DNA of 18,641 nt from Lonsdalea britannica. Lineage in GTDB: Bacteria; Pseudomonadota; Gammaproteobacteria; Enterobacterales; Enterobacteriaceae. Below are positions 8,855 through 18,641 of this stretch, one piece after another (position 1 is the first letter of the stretch; each line of letters starts with the position of its first letter). Made by a program: the position numbers and the translations under genes. Location of the stretch: the NCBI RefSeq assembly GCF_946477055.1, contig NZ_CAMKXG010000037.1:1-18641 (forward strand), written 5' to 3'. The notes under the pieces were generated by a model that was not told where the DNA came from, searched no databases, and saw only the letters and a list, made by a program, of their open reading frames with translations.

Positions 8855-8947
8855 CCGCTGTAAAAGTGACAATGTCACCTATTTAACACACGCACTCCGG
8901 TGCCTATAAGACGAGCGCCTGCGGCAAAGGCGTCTGAAGGATAAAGT
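8855..8947 (+). other. sufB-sufC intercistronic spacer with hairpins
   Basis: This 93-base gap lies inside an operon whose other genes are spaced tightly or overlap. It holds two perfect small hairpins: GTGAC-AAT-GTCAC (8866-8878) and GCAC-TCCG-GTGC (8892-8903, with a YNCG-type loop). A third, imperfect GC-rich one lies at 8910-8934 (GACG...GCC/GGCGTC). GAAGGA just before sufC gives a ribosome site. No terminator T-run is present, so transcription should continue. An mRNA processing or stability element is possible. Confidence 0.6.
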
Positions 8948-9694
8948 ATGTTGAATATTGAAAATTTAAGAGTCAGTGTCGAAGAAAAAGAAATTATCAA
9001 AGGGCTGAATCTTCAAATCAAACCTGGCGAAGTCCATGCCATCATGGGGCCGAACGGCTCCGGTAAAAGCACGCTGTCCGCGACGTTGGCCGGACGCGAA
9101 GACTACGAAGTGACGTCCGGTTCTGTCACGTTCAAAGGCAAAGATTTGCTGGAGCTGGCGCCGGAAGATCGTGCAGGCGAAGGCATTTTCATGGCGTTCC
9201 AGTACCCGGTCGAAATCCCGGGCGTCAGCAACCAATTCTTTTTACAGACCGCAGTTAATGCCGTTCGCCAGTATCGTCAGCAGGAACCGCTGGATCGCTT
9301 TGACTTCGAAGACTTCATCGAAGAAAAGATCAAACTGCTGAATATGCCAGCCGACCTGCTGACCCGTTCGGTCAACGTGGGTTTCTCCGGCGGCGAGAAA
9401 AAACGTAACGATATCCTGCAGATGGCCGCGCTGGAACCCGACCTGTGCATCCTGGATGAAACCGACTCCGGTCTGGATATCGATGCGCTGAAAATCGTGT
9501 CCAACGGCGTCAACACGCTGCGTAACGAAAAGCGTTCGTTCATCATCGTCACCCACTACCAGCGTATTCTGGACTACATCAAGCCGGACTTTGTTCACGT
9601 GCTGTATCAGGGCCGAATTGTGAAATCCGGCGACTTCACTTTGGTTAAACAGTTGGAGGAGCAGGGCTATGGCTGGCTTACCGACCAACAGTAA
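8948..9694 (+). CDS. sufC: Fe-S assembly ATPase SufC
   Basis: This 248-residue ABC-type ATPase has the same length as E. coli SufC. All nucleotide-binding motifs are present: Walker A GPNGSGKS (about 34-41), signature FSGGEKKRNDILQ (about 146-158), Walker B LCILDE (166-171) with the following D-loop, and the switch His203 in IVTHYQ. It is not a transporter part: it dimerises on SufB and SufD and uses ATP to drive cluster assembly on the scaffold. It overlaps sufD by 26 bases. Confidence 0.97.
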   Translation: MLNIENLRVSVEEKEIIKGLNLQIKPGEVHAIMGPNGSGKSTLSATLAGREDYEVTSGSVTFKGKDLLELAPEDRAGEGIFMAFQYPVEIPGVSNQFFLQTAVNAVRQYRQQEPLDRFDFEDFIEEKIKLLNMPADLLTRSVNVGFSGGEKKRNDILQMAALEPDLCILDETDSGLDIDALKIVSNGVNTLRNEKRSFIIVTHYQRILDYIKPDFVHVLYQGRIVKSGDFTLVKQLEEQGYGWLTDQQ

Positions 9695-10964
9695 TACGAA
9701 AGAGACGCAGGCGCTGCAGCAGTGGCAGCGGTTGTTCGACAGCGTCGATGCTCGCTCCGAAGAGGCGGGTAAACACTGGCAGCAGGTGCTGCAGCTGGGC
9801 GTACCGAATCGTCGTCAGGAGCACTGGAAATATACGCCGCTGGACGGCCTGCTCGGTCACGAGTTCACCGAACCCGCAGCGCGAACGGTCGATGTGGCAC
9901 AGCGCGATGCGTTGTCACTACCGCTCGATGCCTGGCGGTTGGTGTTCGTCGACGGCCGCCTGAGTCCCGAACTCAGCGACGCCGACTGGGGGCCTTATCA
10001 GGTGGAAGTGGCGGCGTCCTCTGCGTCACTGCCGCTGGCCGCGCCTATCCAGCCGGATGTCTTCTTGCACCTGACGGAAAGTCTGGCCGCCGAGCGGATG
10101 CAGATCCGCCTCGCCGCTGGCGTACAGGCTGAAAAGCCGTTGTATTTGCTGCATATCAGCTCTGGCGACGGCGCGATGTTGAACACGGTTCATCATCGCC
10201 ACGATCTGCAGGTTGGCGCCAACGCCGCCGCCACGGTGATCGAACACTATGTCAGTCTGGATGAGGCCGCGCATTTCAGCGGTGCTCGTTTGACTGTGGA
10301 CGCGGGTGAAAACAGCGACGTCACGCACTATAAGCTGGCGTTTGAAGCGGCCGCAGGCTACCACTTTGCGCACAATGATGTGCGGATGGCGCGCTCGGCG
10401 CGTGTCTCCAGCCACAGCTTCTTGCTGGGGGCGGGGCTGACCCGTCATCAGACCAGCGCGCAGATGAACGGCGAAGGGGCTAACCTGACCATCAATAGCC
10501 TGATCTTGCCGCGCGGCAGCGAAGTGTGCGACACGCGGACCTATCTGGAACACAATCAGGGCCACGGCGAAAGCCGTCAGCTGCATAAAACGATCGTGCG
10601 CGATCGCGCGAAGGCCGTGTTCAATGGCATGATCAAGGTTGCCCCGCATGCGCTGAAAACCGACGGTAAGATGACCAACAATAACCTGTTGCTGGGGCGT
10701 CTGTCGGAAGTGGACACCAAGCCGCAGCTGGAAATCTATGCTGACGATGTCAAATGTAGCCACGGCGCAACGGTTGGCCGTATCGACGACGAACAGCTGT
10801 TTTACCTGCGCGCTCGCGGCATCAGCGGCGAAGACGCGCAGCAAATGATTATCTTCGCTTTTGCCGCCGAACTGACGGAAGCGATCTCTGACGACGCCCT
10901 GCGCGACGTCGTGATCAAACGCATAGCGGAACGCCTGATTGGCGCCGCGGGAGGTCAGCAATGA
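9669..10964 (+). CDS. sufD: Fe-S cluster assembly subunit SufD
   Basis: This 431-residue SufB paralogue partners SufB and SufC in the scaffold complex and helps iron entry. It is recognisable by [10 protein letters not shown] near the N terminus, [12 protein letters not shown], and the C-terminal [20 protein letters not shown]. The last contains C363 and H365, the counterparts of E. coli Cys358 and His360. The N terminus [10 protein letters not shown] matches E. coli. The start lies inside sufC, with a strong GGAGGAG (9655-9661) ahead of it, and the stop overlaps the sufS start (ATGA). The N-terminal half differs more from E. coli than the C-terminal half. Confidence 0.96.
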   Translation: MAGLPTNSNTKETQALQQWQRLFDSVDARSEEAGKHWQQVLQLGVPNRRQEHWKYTPLDGLLGHEFTEPAARTVDVAQRDALSLPLDAWRLVFVDGRLSPELSDADWGPYQVEVAASSASLPLAAPIQPDVFLHLTESLAAERMQIRLAAGVQAEKPLYLLHISSGDGAMLNTVHHRHDLQVGANAAATVIEHYVSLDEAAHFSGARLTVDAGENSDVTHYKLAFEAAAGYHFAHNDVRMARSARVSSHSFLLGAGLTRHQTSAQMNGEGANLTINSLILPRGSEVCDTRTYLEHNQGHGESRQLHKTIVRDRAKAVFNGMIKVAPHALKTDGKMTNNNLLLGRLSEVDTKPQLEIYADDVKCSHGATVGRIDDEQLFYLRARGISGEDAQQMIIFAFAAELTEAISDDALRDVVIKRIAERLIGAAGGQQ

Positions 10965-12187
10965 GTGATTACCCGATAGAACGCGTCCGGGCGGATTTCC
11001 CCATCCTGAAACAGGAAGTCAACGGCCAGTCGCTGGTCTATCTGGACAGCGCGGCCAGTTCGCAAAAGCCGCAGGCGGTCATTGACCGTGAGCTGAATTT
11101 TTATCAGAACGAGTATGCCGCGGTACACCGCGGCATTCACACGTTAAGCGCTCAGGCGACGACCGCGATGGAAGACGTCCGTACGCTGACGGCATCATTC
11201 CTCAACGCCGAGTCTGCGGAAGAGATCGTCTTCGTCCGCGGGACGACGGAAGCCATCAATCTGGTCGCCAACAGCTACGGGCGGACCTTCATGCAGCCCG
11301 GCGACAACGTGGTGATCACCGGCATGGAACACCATGCCAACATCGTTCCGTGGCAGATGCTGGCGCAAACTCACGGTATCGAAATTCGCGTTCTGCCGCT
11401 GACGGCCGACGGCGAGCTCGATGTCGTCTTGCTGCCGACGTTGTTGGATGAACGTACGCGACTAGTCTCGGTTGCGCACATTTCGAACGTGCTGGGAACC
11501 GTCAACCCGGTGCAGGATATCGTTCGTCTGGCGCACAGCGTCGGCGCGAAGGTGCTGCTGGACGGGGCGCAGGCCATCATGCATGAGCCTGTCGATGTGC
11601 AGGCGTTGAACTGTGACTTTTACGCGTTCTCCGGCCATAAAATCTATGGACCTTCGGGGATCGGCGTATTGTATGCCAAGCATGCGTTGCTACAGGCTAT
11701 GCCGCCGTGGGAAGGCGGAGGCTCGATGATCCGCGAGGTCAGTCTTACCAAAGGTACGACCTACGCCGATGCGCCCTGGCGTTTCGAAGCTGGCTCTCCC
11801 AATACCGCCGGTATTATGGGGTTGGGTGCCGCGTTGGATTACGTCTCGGCGATTGGGCGCGAAGCGATCCACCGCTACGAAACCGACCTGATGCAATATG
11901 CGGTGTCCGCGCTCAAGACGGTGCCGACGATCGTCATGTACGGTCCGGAACAGCGCCAGGGCGTGATTGCCTTCAACCTCGGTCAGCATCACGCCTACGA
12001 TGTGGGGAGTTTCCTGGATCAGTACGGCATCGCCATTCGTACCGGCCACCACTGCGCCATGCCGTTAATGGAACACTACGGTGTTTCCAGCATGTGCCGT
12101 GCATCTCTGGCCGTTTACACGCAGCGTGAAGATATCGACCGGCTGGTCGCCGGGCTACAACGTATTCATGGTTTATTAGGCGGTTAA
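10961..12187 (+). CDS. sufS: Cysteine desulfurase SufS
   Basis: This 408-residue class-II (group II NifS-like) PLP enzyme takes sulfur from L-cysteine, giving alanine and an enzyme persulfide, and hands the sulfur to SufE. The PLP lysine is K227 in [18 protein letters not shown]. The persulfide cysteine is C365 in [16 protein letters not shown], and the HGIHTLS and [10 protein letters not shown] motifs are also present. E. coli SufS has 406 residues with Lys226 and Cys364. The start overlaps the sufD stop by four bases. The stop codon lies inside a short palindrome (12181-12195). Confidence 0.97.
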   Translation: MSDYPIERVRADFPILKQEVNGQSLVYLDSAASSQKPQAVIDRELNFYQNEYAAVHRGIHTLSAQATTAMEDVRTLTASFLNAESAEEIVFVRGTTEAINLVANSYGRTFMQPGDNVVITGMEHHANIVPWQMLAQTHGIEIRVLPLTADGELDVVLLPTLLDERTRLVSVAHISNVLGTVNPVQDIVRLAHSVGAKVLLDGAQAIMHEPVDVQALNCDFYAFSGHKIYGPSGIGVLYAKHALLQAMPPWEGGGSMIREVSLTKGTTYADAPWRFEAGSPNTAGIMGLGAALDYVSAIGREAIHRYETDLMQYAVSALKTVPTIVMYGPEQRQGVIAFNLGQHHAYDVGSFLDQYGIAIRTGHHCAMPLMEHYGVSSMCRASLAVYTQREDIDRLVAGLQRIHGLLGG

Positions 12188-12195
12188 GTTAACCG
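12181..12195. repeat. 15-base palindrome across the sufS stop codon
   Basis: CGGTTAA-G-TTAACCG is a perfect inverted repeat containing the sufS TAA and ending two bases before the sufE ribosome site GGAGG (12197-12201). A hairpin with no proper loop cannot be stable in RNA, so if it means anything it is at the DNA level. It may be chance. Confidence 0.4.
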
Positions 12196-12206
12196 CGGAG
12201 GATATT

Positions 12207-12623
12207 ATGGCAAGTCTGCCGGAGCCGCAGAAACTGGTACGCAATTTCTCTCGCTGTCACAACTGGGAAGAAAAGTATCTTTACATCATGGAGCTGGGAG
12301 CCCGTCTGGAGCCGCTGAGCGACGATCTGCGACAGGAGGACAACCGTGTTAATGGCTGTCAGAGTCAGGTCTGGATCGTGGTGACGCTGGATGAACAGGG
12401 ACGCGTTGTGTTGCAGGGCGACAGCGACGCGGCGATTGTCAAAGGCCTTATCGCCGTCGTTTTCAGCCTGTATCAGCAGATGACGCCGCAAGACATCGTT
12501 GCGCTGGATGTTCGACCGTTTTTCCAGGAACTGGCGTTGACCCAGCACCTGACCCCTTCGCGTTCGCAAGGGCTGGAAGCGATGCTGCGCGCGATCCGCA
12601 GCCGGGCTGCCGAGCTGGCCTGA
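12207..12623 (+). CDS. sufE: Cysteine desulfuration protein SufE
   Basis: This 138-residue protein has the same length as E. coli SufE. The sulfur-accepting C51 lies in [11 protein letters not shown], and [19 protein letters not shown] and [16 protein letters not shown] are conserved. SufE takes persulfide sulfur from SufS, enhances its activity, and delivers sulfur to SufB. GGAGG lies five bases before ATG 12207. It is the last gene of the operon. Downstream, only weak hairpins are seen (CGGCGT/ACGCCG at 12639-12663, GATCT/AGATC at 12705-12719), and neither is a convincing terminator. Confidence 0.97.
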   Translation: MASLPEPQKLVRNFSRCHNWEEKYLYIMELGARLEPLSDDLRQEDNRVNGCQSQVWIVVTLDEQGRVVLQGDSDAAIVKGLIAVVFSLYQQMTPQDIVALDVRPFFQELALTQHLTPSRSQGLEAMLRAIRSRAAELA

Positions 12624-12871
12624 TCGCTTTCTTCCGGGCGGCGTTGGCACTGCGCTGACGCCGTTCTCTCCTGACTCCCTGCATGCTTTCAGAGTTCGCC
12701 CGTGGATCTGCGGGAGATCTGCTCTTATTCTTAATATTCGCTTTGCAACAAACTGAATGTTAAACAATTCAATTCAAAATAGTCCGACAAGCGATCTATG
12801 GGGCTGTACGGGCATTTTCGCTACAACCTCATGGGTCACAATATTCAAGCCGCAAGAATAGGGAACTGATG

Positions 12872-13876
12872 ATGAAACGCGCGTTGACGTTAATGGGGCT
12901 GCTTCTGGCGTCGTATATCGGCGGCATGCCAGCGGGGCAAGCGACGGAATATCCGCTGCCGCCGCCGGATAGCCGTCTAATCGGTGAAAACACGACCTAT
13001 GTGGTTCCACACGATGGTCGTTCTCTGGAGGCGATTGCCTCTGATTACAAGATAGGTCTGTTAGGGATGTTGGAAGCGAATCCCGGTACCGATCCTTATC
13101 TCCCCAAGCCTGACACCACGCTCACCATCCCCACCCAAATCCTGCTGCCGGATACCCCGCGCGAGGGCATCGTCATCAACCTGGCTGAGTTGCGGATGTT
13201 CTATTATCCCAAAGGTCAAAATACGGTGATCGTTTATCCTATTGGTATCGGTCAACTGGGGCGAAACACGCCGGTCATGACCACGACCATTATCTCCAAA
13301 CACCCGAATCCGACCTGGACGCCGACGCCGAATATCCGCAAGCACTATAAAGAGCAGGGCATCGACCTGCCTGCCGTCGTTCCTGCGGGACCGGATAACC
13401 CGATGGGGCTGTTTGCGATGCGTATGGCGAAGAGCGGCGGTGTTTACCTGATTCACGGCACCAATGCGAATTTTGGCATCGGCATGCGTGTCAGCTCCGG
13501 CTGTATTCGTTTGCGGGCGGATGATATTGAAGCCCTATTCAATGCGGTAGAGCCGGGAACGCGGGTACAGGTGGTCAACGAACCGATAAAAGTCGCCGTA
13601 GAACCTGATGGAAAACGCTATATCGAAGTTCACCAGCCGTTGTCTCGTACTGATAAAGATGACCCGCAGACGATGCCCATTGCGCTTAGCAAGAAAGTGA
13701 AAGGCTTCATCAATAATGAAGAGACAAACAAAGCGGTTGTCGATAGCGCCATTGTGCGTCGTTCTGGCATGCCCGTGTTGGTGAATACAGGTCAACCGAT
13801 TCCGGCTCAGCAGACAGCCGAAGAAGCCGCCGCGCCAGTGACGAGTGTAAACGCTTCAGCGTCACAGCAGCCGTAA
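12872..13876 (+). CDS. ldtE: L,D-transpeptidase LdtE (YnhG)
   Basis: This 334-residue exported protein has the layout of E. coli LdtE: a signal peptide (MKRALTLMGLLLASYIGG, probable cleavage after GQA near 24), a LysM-like segment (about 41-90) and a YkuD catalytic domain (about 97-235). The catalytic motif is IHGTNAN (His195) followed by SSGCIRL (Cys211). It forms meso-DAP to meso-DAP (3-3) cross-links in peptidoglycan in the periplasm. I prefer the second of two adjacent ATGs because it matches the E. coli start and gives better spacing to AGGG; the other begins at 12869. The upstream gap 12624-12868 holds no gene, and I could not pick a convincing promoter. It converges on lpp with a shared terminator. 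In E. coli other family members (LdtA, B, C), not LdtE, attach Lpp. Confidence 0.94.
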   Translation: MKRALTLMGLLLASYIGGMPAGQATEYPLPPPDSRLIGENTTYVVPHDGRSLEAIASDYKIGLLGMLEANPGTDPYLPKPDTTLTIPTQILLPDTPREGIVINLAELRMFYYPKGQNTVIVYPIGIGQLGRNTPVMTTTIISKHPNPTWTPTPNIRKHYKEQGIDLPAVVPAGPDNPMGLFAMRMAKSGGVYLIHGTNANFGIGMRVSSGCIRLRADDIEALFNAVEPGTRVQVVNEPIKVAVEPDGKRYIEVHQPLSRTDKDDPQTMPIALSKKVKGFINNEETNKAVVDSAIVRRSGMPVLVNTGQPIPAQQTAEEAAAPVTSVNASASQQP

Positions 13877-14014
13877 CAGCATCGGCAGGCATTGTTGGCT
13901 AACAGAAAGTGACGTCGTCGGAACAGGCAGAATATCTCAGGACGTAGGGGTTCTGGCGGCGTTAAGCAGAGCAGGGTGTGCCGAGAAATAAGCGGCAGCG
14001 AGGTTTATTTCAGA

Positions 14015-14046
14015 CAAAAAAATGGCGCACAATGTGCGCCATTTTT
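14015..14046. terminator. Bidirectional terminator between ldtE and lpp
   Basis: GGCGCAC (14024-14030) and GTGCGCC (14034-14040) pair around AAT, and the stem is extended by AAAAAAT and ATTTTT on the two sides. The T-run on each strand lets it end both ldtE and lpp transcripts. The preceding stretch 13877-14014 shows nothing else. Confidence 0.93.
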
Positions 14047-14062
14047 CATTTCACAGATTCGA

Positions 14063-14299
14063 TTACTTTTTGTAAGTGCGAACCTGGTTATCCAGACGCT
14101 GGTTAGCACGAGCTGCGTCATCTTTAGCAGCCTGTACGTCAGAGCGGATTGCGGTTACATCGTTGGACAGCTGATCAACTTTGCTGTTCAGAGTCTGAAC
14201 GTCAGAAGACAGTTGATCGATTTTAGCATTGCTAGAACAGCCAGCCAGCAGAGTAGAACCCAGAATTACCGCGCCCAGTACCAGTTTAGTACGATTCAT
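14063..14299 (-). CDS. lpp: Major outer-membrane (Braun) lipoprotein Lpp
   Basis: This 78-residue lipoprotein has the same length as E. coli Lpp. The signal peptide and lipobox (GSTLLAGC) give acylation at C21. The mature part is a trimeric coiled coil with the expected heptad pattern ([20 protein letters not shown]). The C-terminal residue is Lys, the attachment point to peptidoglycan. The C-terminal tail (DNQVRTYKK) differs from E. coli (DNMATKYRK), while the N-terminal two thirds are nearly identical. It ties the outer membrane to the cell wall. The ribosome site GAGGGTATTAATA before the start matches the E. coli leader. Confidence 0.98.
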   Translation of the reverse strand: MNRTKLVLGAVILGSTLLAGCSSNAKIDQLSSDVQTLNSKVDQLSNDVTAIRSDVQAAKDDAARANQRLDNQVRTYKK

Positions 14300-14335
14300 T
14301 ATTAATACCCTCTAATTGAGTTAATCTCCATGTAG

Positions 14336-14372
14336 CGATACAAGTATTACACAAACTTTTTTCTAATGAGAA
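14336..14372 (-). promoter_or_regulatory. lpp promoter
   Basis: On the minus strand TTCTCA (14367-14372), a 17-base spacer and TAATAC (14344-14349) lead to a start at the G of GCTACATGGAG (14336), the same leader start as known for E. coli lpp. The flanking DNA on the upstream side is very AT-rich, as expected of this strong promoter. The rest of the lpp-pykF gap (14373-14576) holds no gene, only a small CTCTGC/GCAGAG hairpin at 14535-14553. Confidence 0.85.
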
Positions 14373-14576
14373 TAAATTTTTGATGAGAACACGCTTAATT
14401 TGGATTGTTCGCTCAAAGAAGCAGCGCCTTTTATTTTGGAGACAAAAAAAGTAAGGAAAACAGGCGAGTTTTATCAGATTACTCTGAATAAGTGTTAACT
14501 GATATGTCTTTTTAGCATAACTGACTGGAAGGACCTCTGCCTGAATCGCAGAGAAAAGTAAAATAAAGTCCCCCAT

Positions 14577-14602
14577 AAAAAAAGCGCCCCGAGGGGCGCT
14601 TT
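14577..14602 (-). terminator. Intrinsic terminator of pykF
   Basis: AAAGCGCCC and GGGCGCTTT form a 9-bp stem around CGAG (14581-14602). On the minus strand the stem is followed by seven T (14577-14583). It lies about 35 bases past the pykF stop. Confidence 0.93.
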
Positions 14603-14635
14603 GATCTTTATCGAATGACTTTTCGCCGTGGCGTA

Positions 14636-16048
14636 TTACAGACGATGTACGGAAGCAGTGTTGGTGGTGCCGCTCGGTACCAGAGCGCCAGAAACCATAA
14701 CCACTACGTCGCCAGCTTTGGCAAAACCGCTTTCCAGCGCGGCGTCTTTACCAATGCGGTAGAAGTCGTCGGTAGAAGCGATTTCTTTCACTACCAGCGT
14801 TTCTACGCCTTTGGTCAGAATCAGCTGACGAGCGGTCACTTCATTGGTGGTCAGCGCCAGAATGCGTGCATCCGGGAAGTATTTACGGATGGACTTGGCG
14901 GATTTACCACCGCTGGTGGCTACAACGATCAGCGGAGCTTCCAGTTTTTCTGCAGTTTCAACCGCACCGCGGCAGACGGCTTCAGTGATGCGCAGGCGAC
15001 CTGTGTTGGCAGCGCGTTCCAGACGCGGTTTCATCACTTTGTCAGTACGTTCGCAGATGGTGGCCATGATGCTAACGGCTTCCAGCGGGTATTTACCCTT
15101 GGCGCTTTCGCCAGACAGCATAACGGCGTCGGTGCCGTCGATGATGGCGTTGGCAACGTCACCGGCTTCCGCACGGGTCGGACGCGGGTTTTTGATCATG
15201 GAATCCAGCATCTGAGTCGCGGTGATAACGACTTTACGCGCCTGGTTACATTTTTCGATCATCATTTTCTGAGCGAAGATCACTTCTTCAACCGGGATTT
15301 CTACGCCCAGGTCGCCACGAGCAACCATGATGCCGTCGGACGCTTCCAGGATTTCGTCGAAGTTGTTCAGACCTTCCTGGTTTTCGATTTTGGAGATGAT
15401 CTGAATGTGTTCGCCGCCGTGCTGTTTCAGGTGAGCGCGGATGTCTTCAACGTCAGAACGTTTACGGATAAAGGAAGCGGCAACGAAATCCACACCCTGT
15501 TCGCAACCGAAGATCAGGTCGCGTTTGTCTTTTTCTGCCAGAGCCGGCAGCTGGATGGAAACGCCCGGCAGGTTAACGCCTTTGTTTTCGCCCAGGTCGC
15601 CGTTGTTCAGTACTTTACACACGACTTCAGCACCGTTGATGGCAGTCACTTCCATACCGATCAGACCATCGTCTACCAGTACCGTGTTACCGACGCTCAG
15701 GTCTTCCGGGAATCCAGCATAGGTAACTGCTACGCGATCTTTGTTACCGATGACGCTCTGGTCGGTCGTGAAGGTGAAGGACTGGCCGGCAGACAGAGAA
15801 ACGTCAGCGCCGTTTTCCAGCTTCATGGTACGGATTTCTGGGCCTTTGGTGTCCAGCAGGATAGCGGCTTTCTGCCCGGTTTTCTGCATGATAGCGCGCA
15901 GGTTCGTGATGCGTTGACCGTGTTCGGCGTAGTCACCGTGAGAAAAGTTCAGGCGCATAACGTTCATGCCTGCGTTCAACAGCTTGGCCAGCATTTCCTC
16001 GGACTCAGTTTTAGGGCCGATAGTACAAACGATTTTGGTCTTTTTCAT
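14636..16048 (-). CDS. pykF: Pyruvate kinase I (fructose-1,6-bisphosphate-activated)
   Basis: This 470-residue protein has exactly the length of E. coli PykF and is very similar to it. [20 protein letters not shown] opens the TIM barrel, MRLNFSHGD and [11 protein letters not shown] bind nucleotide and PEP, and [10 protein letters not shown] is the signature with the catalytic Lys. [12 protein letters not shown] and [12 protein letters not shown] follow, and the C-terminal domain ends in [12 protein letters not shown], part of the FBP-binding region. It converts PEP and ADP to pyruvate and ATP in the cytoplasm. The ribosome site before ATG 16048 is weak (AGAAATTAACCGTT). Upstream lie a Cra site and a promoter. 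Synonymous codon choice is strongly biased, as in highly expressed genes, and this leaves the opposite strand free of stops for about 480 codons. Confidence 0.98.
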   Translation of the reverse strand: MKKTKIVCTIGPKTESEEMLAKLLNAGMNVMRLNFSHGDYAEHGQRITNLRAIMQKTGQKAAILLDTKGPEIRTMKLENGADVSLSAGQSFTFTTDQSVIGNKDRVAVTYAGFPEDLSVGNTVLVDDGLIGMEVTAINGAEVVCKVLNNGDLGENKGVNLPGVSIQLPALAEKDKRDLIFGCEQGVDFVAASFIRKRSDVEDIRAHLKQHGGEHIQIISKIENQEGLNNFDEILEASDGIMVARGDLGVEIPVEEVIFAQKMMIEKCNQARKVVITATQMLDSMIKNPRPTRAEAGDVANAIIDGTDAVMLSGESAKGKYPLEAVSIMATICERTDKVMKPRLERAANTGRLRITEAVCRGAVETAEKLEAPLIVVATSGGKSAKSIRKYFPDARILALTTNEVTARQLILTKGVETLVVKEIASTDDFYRIGKDAALESGFAKAGDVVVMVSGALVPSGTTNTASVHRL

Positions 16049-16276
16049 AACGGTTAATTTCTACAAGTTGTGATGGATAAAAATGGGAACCGGTGGTTAT
16101 GGATGCTAACCCCCGATAGGGATTGGCTGAAAAAAGGGACAGAACGCGTTGAGTGCAGATAGTGACAGCAACCGAAATTTTGAAGGCACTCATGGTCAGA
16201 TATCATCCTAAAAGAGTGGATGAAACGAGGTAATACCGTTTTAAAACTTGTTATTAATCTTGGCACGGTAGTTTGC

Positions 16277-16288
16277 TGAAACCATTCA
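16277..16288 (-). promoter_or_regulatory. Cra (FruR) operator for pykF
   Basis: TGAAACCATTCA matches the Cra consensus TGAAACGTTTCA at ten of twelve positions and keeps the TGAAAC half intact. It lies about 10-21 bases past the predicted pykF start, a repressing position. Cra represses pykF in E. coli. A second half-site TGAAACG occurs at 16221-16227. Confidence 0.75.
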
Positions 16289-16297
16289 ATAAGACAA

Positions 16298-16332
16298 CGC
16301 CCGTATTATAGTTGCTGAGTGATGAGAAACAA
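16298..16332 (-). promoter_or_regulatory. Predicted pykF promoter
   Basis: On the minus strand TTGTTT (16327-16332), 16 bases and TATAAT (16305-16310) predict a start near 16298. That gives a leader of about 250 nt before the pykF ATG. No other pair this good is seen closer to the gene, but a nearer weak promoter is not ruled out. Confidence 0.6.
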
Positions 16333-16607
16333 GCGGTGAGGCAGTATGATAACCTATATTTTAGTGCGTTTACGCAAAAAAATAGGCGATTTTTCATTTT
16401 TGCGCGATGGCGTTGCGCAATCTCTCTGCAGTCATTTTGTCTGGCAGATAAAAATAATGCAATGTAATGATTCCACGCCATTTTTCGCTATGCCTCACGA
16501 CCTTAAAGAAAACAATGTGTAATTTTTGAACCTTTGTGTCGATCTCCGTCACGTTTCTTTGCCATGCGTATTGAGAGAGTCTGAGGGGAGGTTGATGATG
16601 GGCACCA
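16333..16607. other. Intergenic region upstream of bglG
   Basis: This noncoding stretch should contain the bgl promoter. I see TATTGA at 16569-16574 as a possible -10 but no good -35, and only a poor CRP-like sequence near 16516 (TGTGT-N6-TGAAC). An inverted repeat TTGCGC/GCGCAA with a 9-base loop lies at 16400-16420. Open frames on the minus strand here have no ribosome site or recognisable product. Confidence 0.5.
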
Positions 16608-16631
16608 GGGTTGTTACTGCTCACGGCAGGC

Positions 16632-16637
<6 letters not shown>
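16608..16637 (+). promoter_or_regulatory. RAT (ribonucleic antiterminator) site 1, before bglG
   Basis: The 30 bases beginning GGGTTGTTACTGC and ending GGCAGGCAAGACC fit the RAT consensus for BglG/LicT proteins in length and in all characteristic positions. The last bases (16632-16637) form part of the terminator stem that follows, so the two structures exclude each other. Binding of dephosphorylated-PRD1, active BglG would stabilise the RAT and allow read-through. Confidence 0.92.
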
Positions 16638-17550
<913 letters not shown>

Positions 17551-17602
17551 TAAATTAAAAGAGTGTTGTGCGTCACAAATTAATTGTCAGCTAATTAAAG
17601 TC

Positions 17603-17632
17603 GCTTGCCGCGATGATGAAAACGCCGCAAGC
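17603..17632 (+). repeat. Hairpin between bglG and RAT 2
   Basis: GCTTGC (17603-17608) pairs with GCAAGC (17627-17632), with an 18-base loop that can pair further at its base. It lies 15 bases before RAT 2. There is no T-run, so a role in mRNA stability or processing is possible. Confidence 0.4.
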
Positions 17633-17647
17633 TGATACTCAAAATCT

Positions 17648-17689
17648 GGATTGTTACTGCATTTGCCATTAGGCAGTGCAGGCGAAACC
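17648..17689 (+). promoter_or_regulatory. RAT site 2, before bglF, with extended apical stem
   Basis: The lower part matches the RAT consensus (GGATTGTTACTGC at the 5' side, GCAGGCGAAACC at the 3' side). Between them lies an additional stem, TGCC-ATTA-GGCA, making the element 42 bases instead of the usual 29-30. The 3' end (17686-17689) overlaps the following terminator stem, so it should act as a second antitermination point, gating bglF. Confidence 0.8.
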
Positions 17690-17745
17690 TGAATCGCTTC
17701 CTGAGCCGTCATGAGACCGCCGGGGAAGTGATTCAGGTTTTTTTT
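17686..17745 (+). terminator. Terminator between bglG and bglF
   Basis: AACCTGAATC (17686-17695) pairs with GATTCAGGTT (17730-17739), and the stem continues through GCTTCC/GGAAGT to about 16 bp, one pair being G-T. Eight T follow (17738-17745). It competes with RAT 2 for the AACC segment. Confidence 0.9.
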
Positions 17746-17794
17746 CGTCTTAAAAACAGCCTCGCCAGTAATGTCGGATGTTATCTGGCTGTGA

Positions 17795-18641
<847 letters not shown>

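Noticed and set aside
10026..10961. A 311-codon open frame opposite sufD, and a 249-codon one opposite the end of ydiJ (4919-5668)
   Set aside because: Both lie inside clearly identified genes on the other strand, with Arg/Gln/His/Val-rich shadow composition and no family signal.
13976..14305. 109-codon frame opposite lpp
   Set aside because: It covers the ldtE/lpp terminator and the reverse of lpp, which is certain.
14615..16057. A 480-codon open frame on the plus strand, entirely opposite pykF
   Set aside because: It mirrors pykF codon by codon, has a low-complexity composition rich in Phe, Gly, Asp and His as expected from the reverse of biased codons, and lacks a ribosome site or recognisable domain. 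It is a by-product of strong codon bias.
16534..16556. Possible CRP site TGTGT...TCACG before bglG
   Set aside because: The half-sites are separated by nine bases instead of six.

Overview
The window looks like chromosomal backbone of a gamma-proteobacterium in the order Enterobacterales, most likely a plant-associated Pectobacteriaceae (the Dickeya/Pectobacterium/Brenneria group). This rests on recalled similarity, not a search: the proteins resemble their E. coli counterparts closely, the order ydiK-ydiJ-menI-sufABCDSE-ldtE-lpp-pykF matches the E. coli block, and a beta-glucoside (bgl/arb type) PTS operon sits directly beyond pykF.

Layout. Positions 1-732 hold the C-terminal part of ppsA, followed by a strong terminator. 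On the minus strand, facing ppsA, lies the small RNA gene rprA with an RcsB box at its promoter, and then ydiK. Diverging from ydiK are ydiJ (FAD/Fe-S D-2-hydroxyacid dehydrogenase) and menI (thioesterase), which overlap at a TGATG junction. Next comes a convergent minus-strand gene of unknown function (6136-6537). It encodes a 133-residue Cys/His-rich protein whose promoter is covered by a near-consensus Fur box. The region 6538-6956 separates it from the divergent sufABCDSE operon, and a match to the IscR type-2 site sits at the predicted suf promoter. ldtE follows on the plus strand, converging on lpp, and lpp and pykF are both on the minus strand. A 640-bp noncoding region with a Cra site and a promoter for pykF separates pykF from bglG. 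bglG and the partial bglF are each preceded by a ribonucleic antiterminator (RAT) hairpin overlapping an intrinsic terminator.

How the parts work together. The suf system (SufS-SufE sulfur mobilisation, SufBC2D scaffold, SufA carrier) builds Fe-S clusters under iron limitation and oxidative stress. The divergent Fur-controlled gene next to it probably belongs to the same iron-starvation response. PpsA and PykF are the opposing enzymes of the PEP/pyruvate node. PykF also consumes the PEP that drives the BglF phosphotransferase, and its Cra site fits sugar-dependent control. LdtE and Lpp both act at the peptidoglycan/outer-membrane interface. RprA links envelope stress (Rcs) to translation control.

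The known families account for most of the window. The least explained items are the Fur-controlled orphan, an unusually long sufB-sufC spacer with hairpins, an extended RAT hairpin before bglF, and several inverted repeats in the suf and pykF-bglG intergenic regions. I saw no IS element, CRISPR array, tRNA, rRNA or phage gene.
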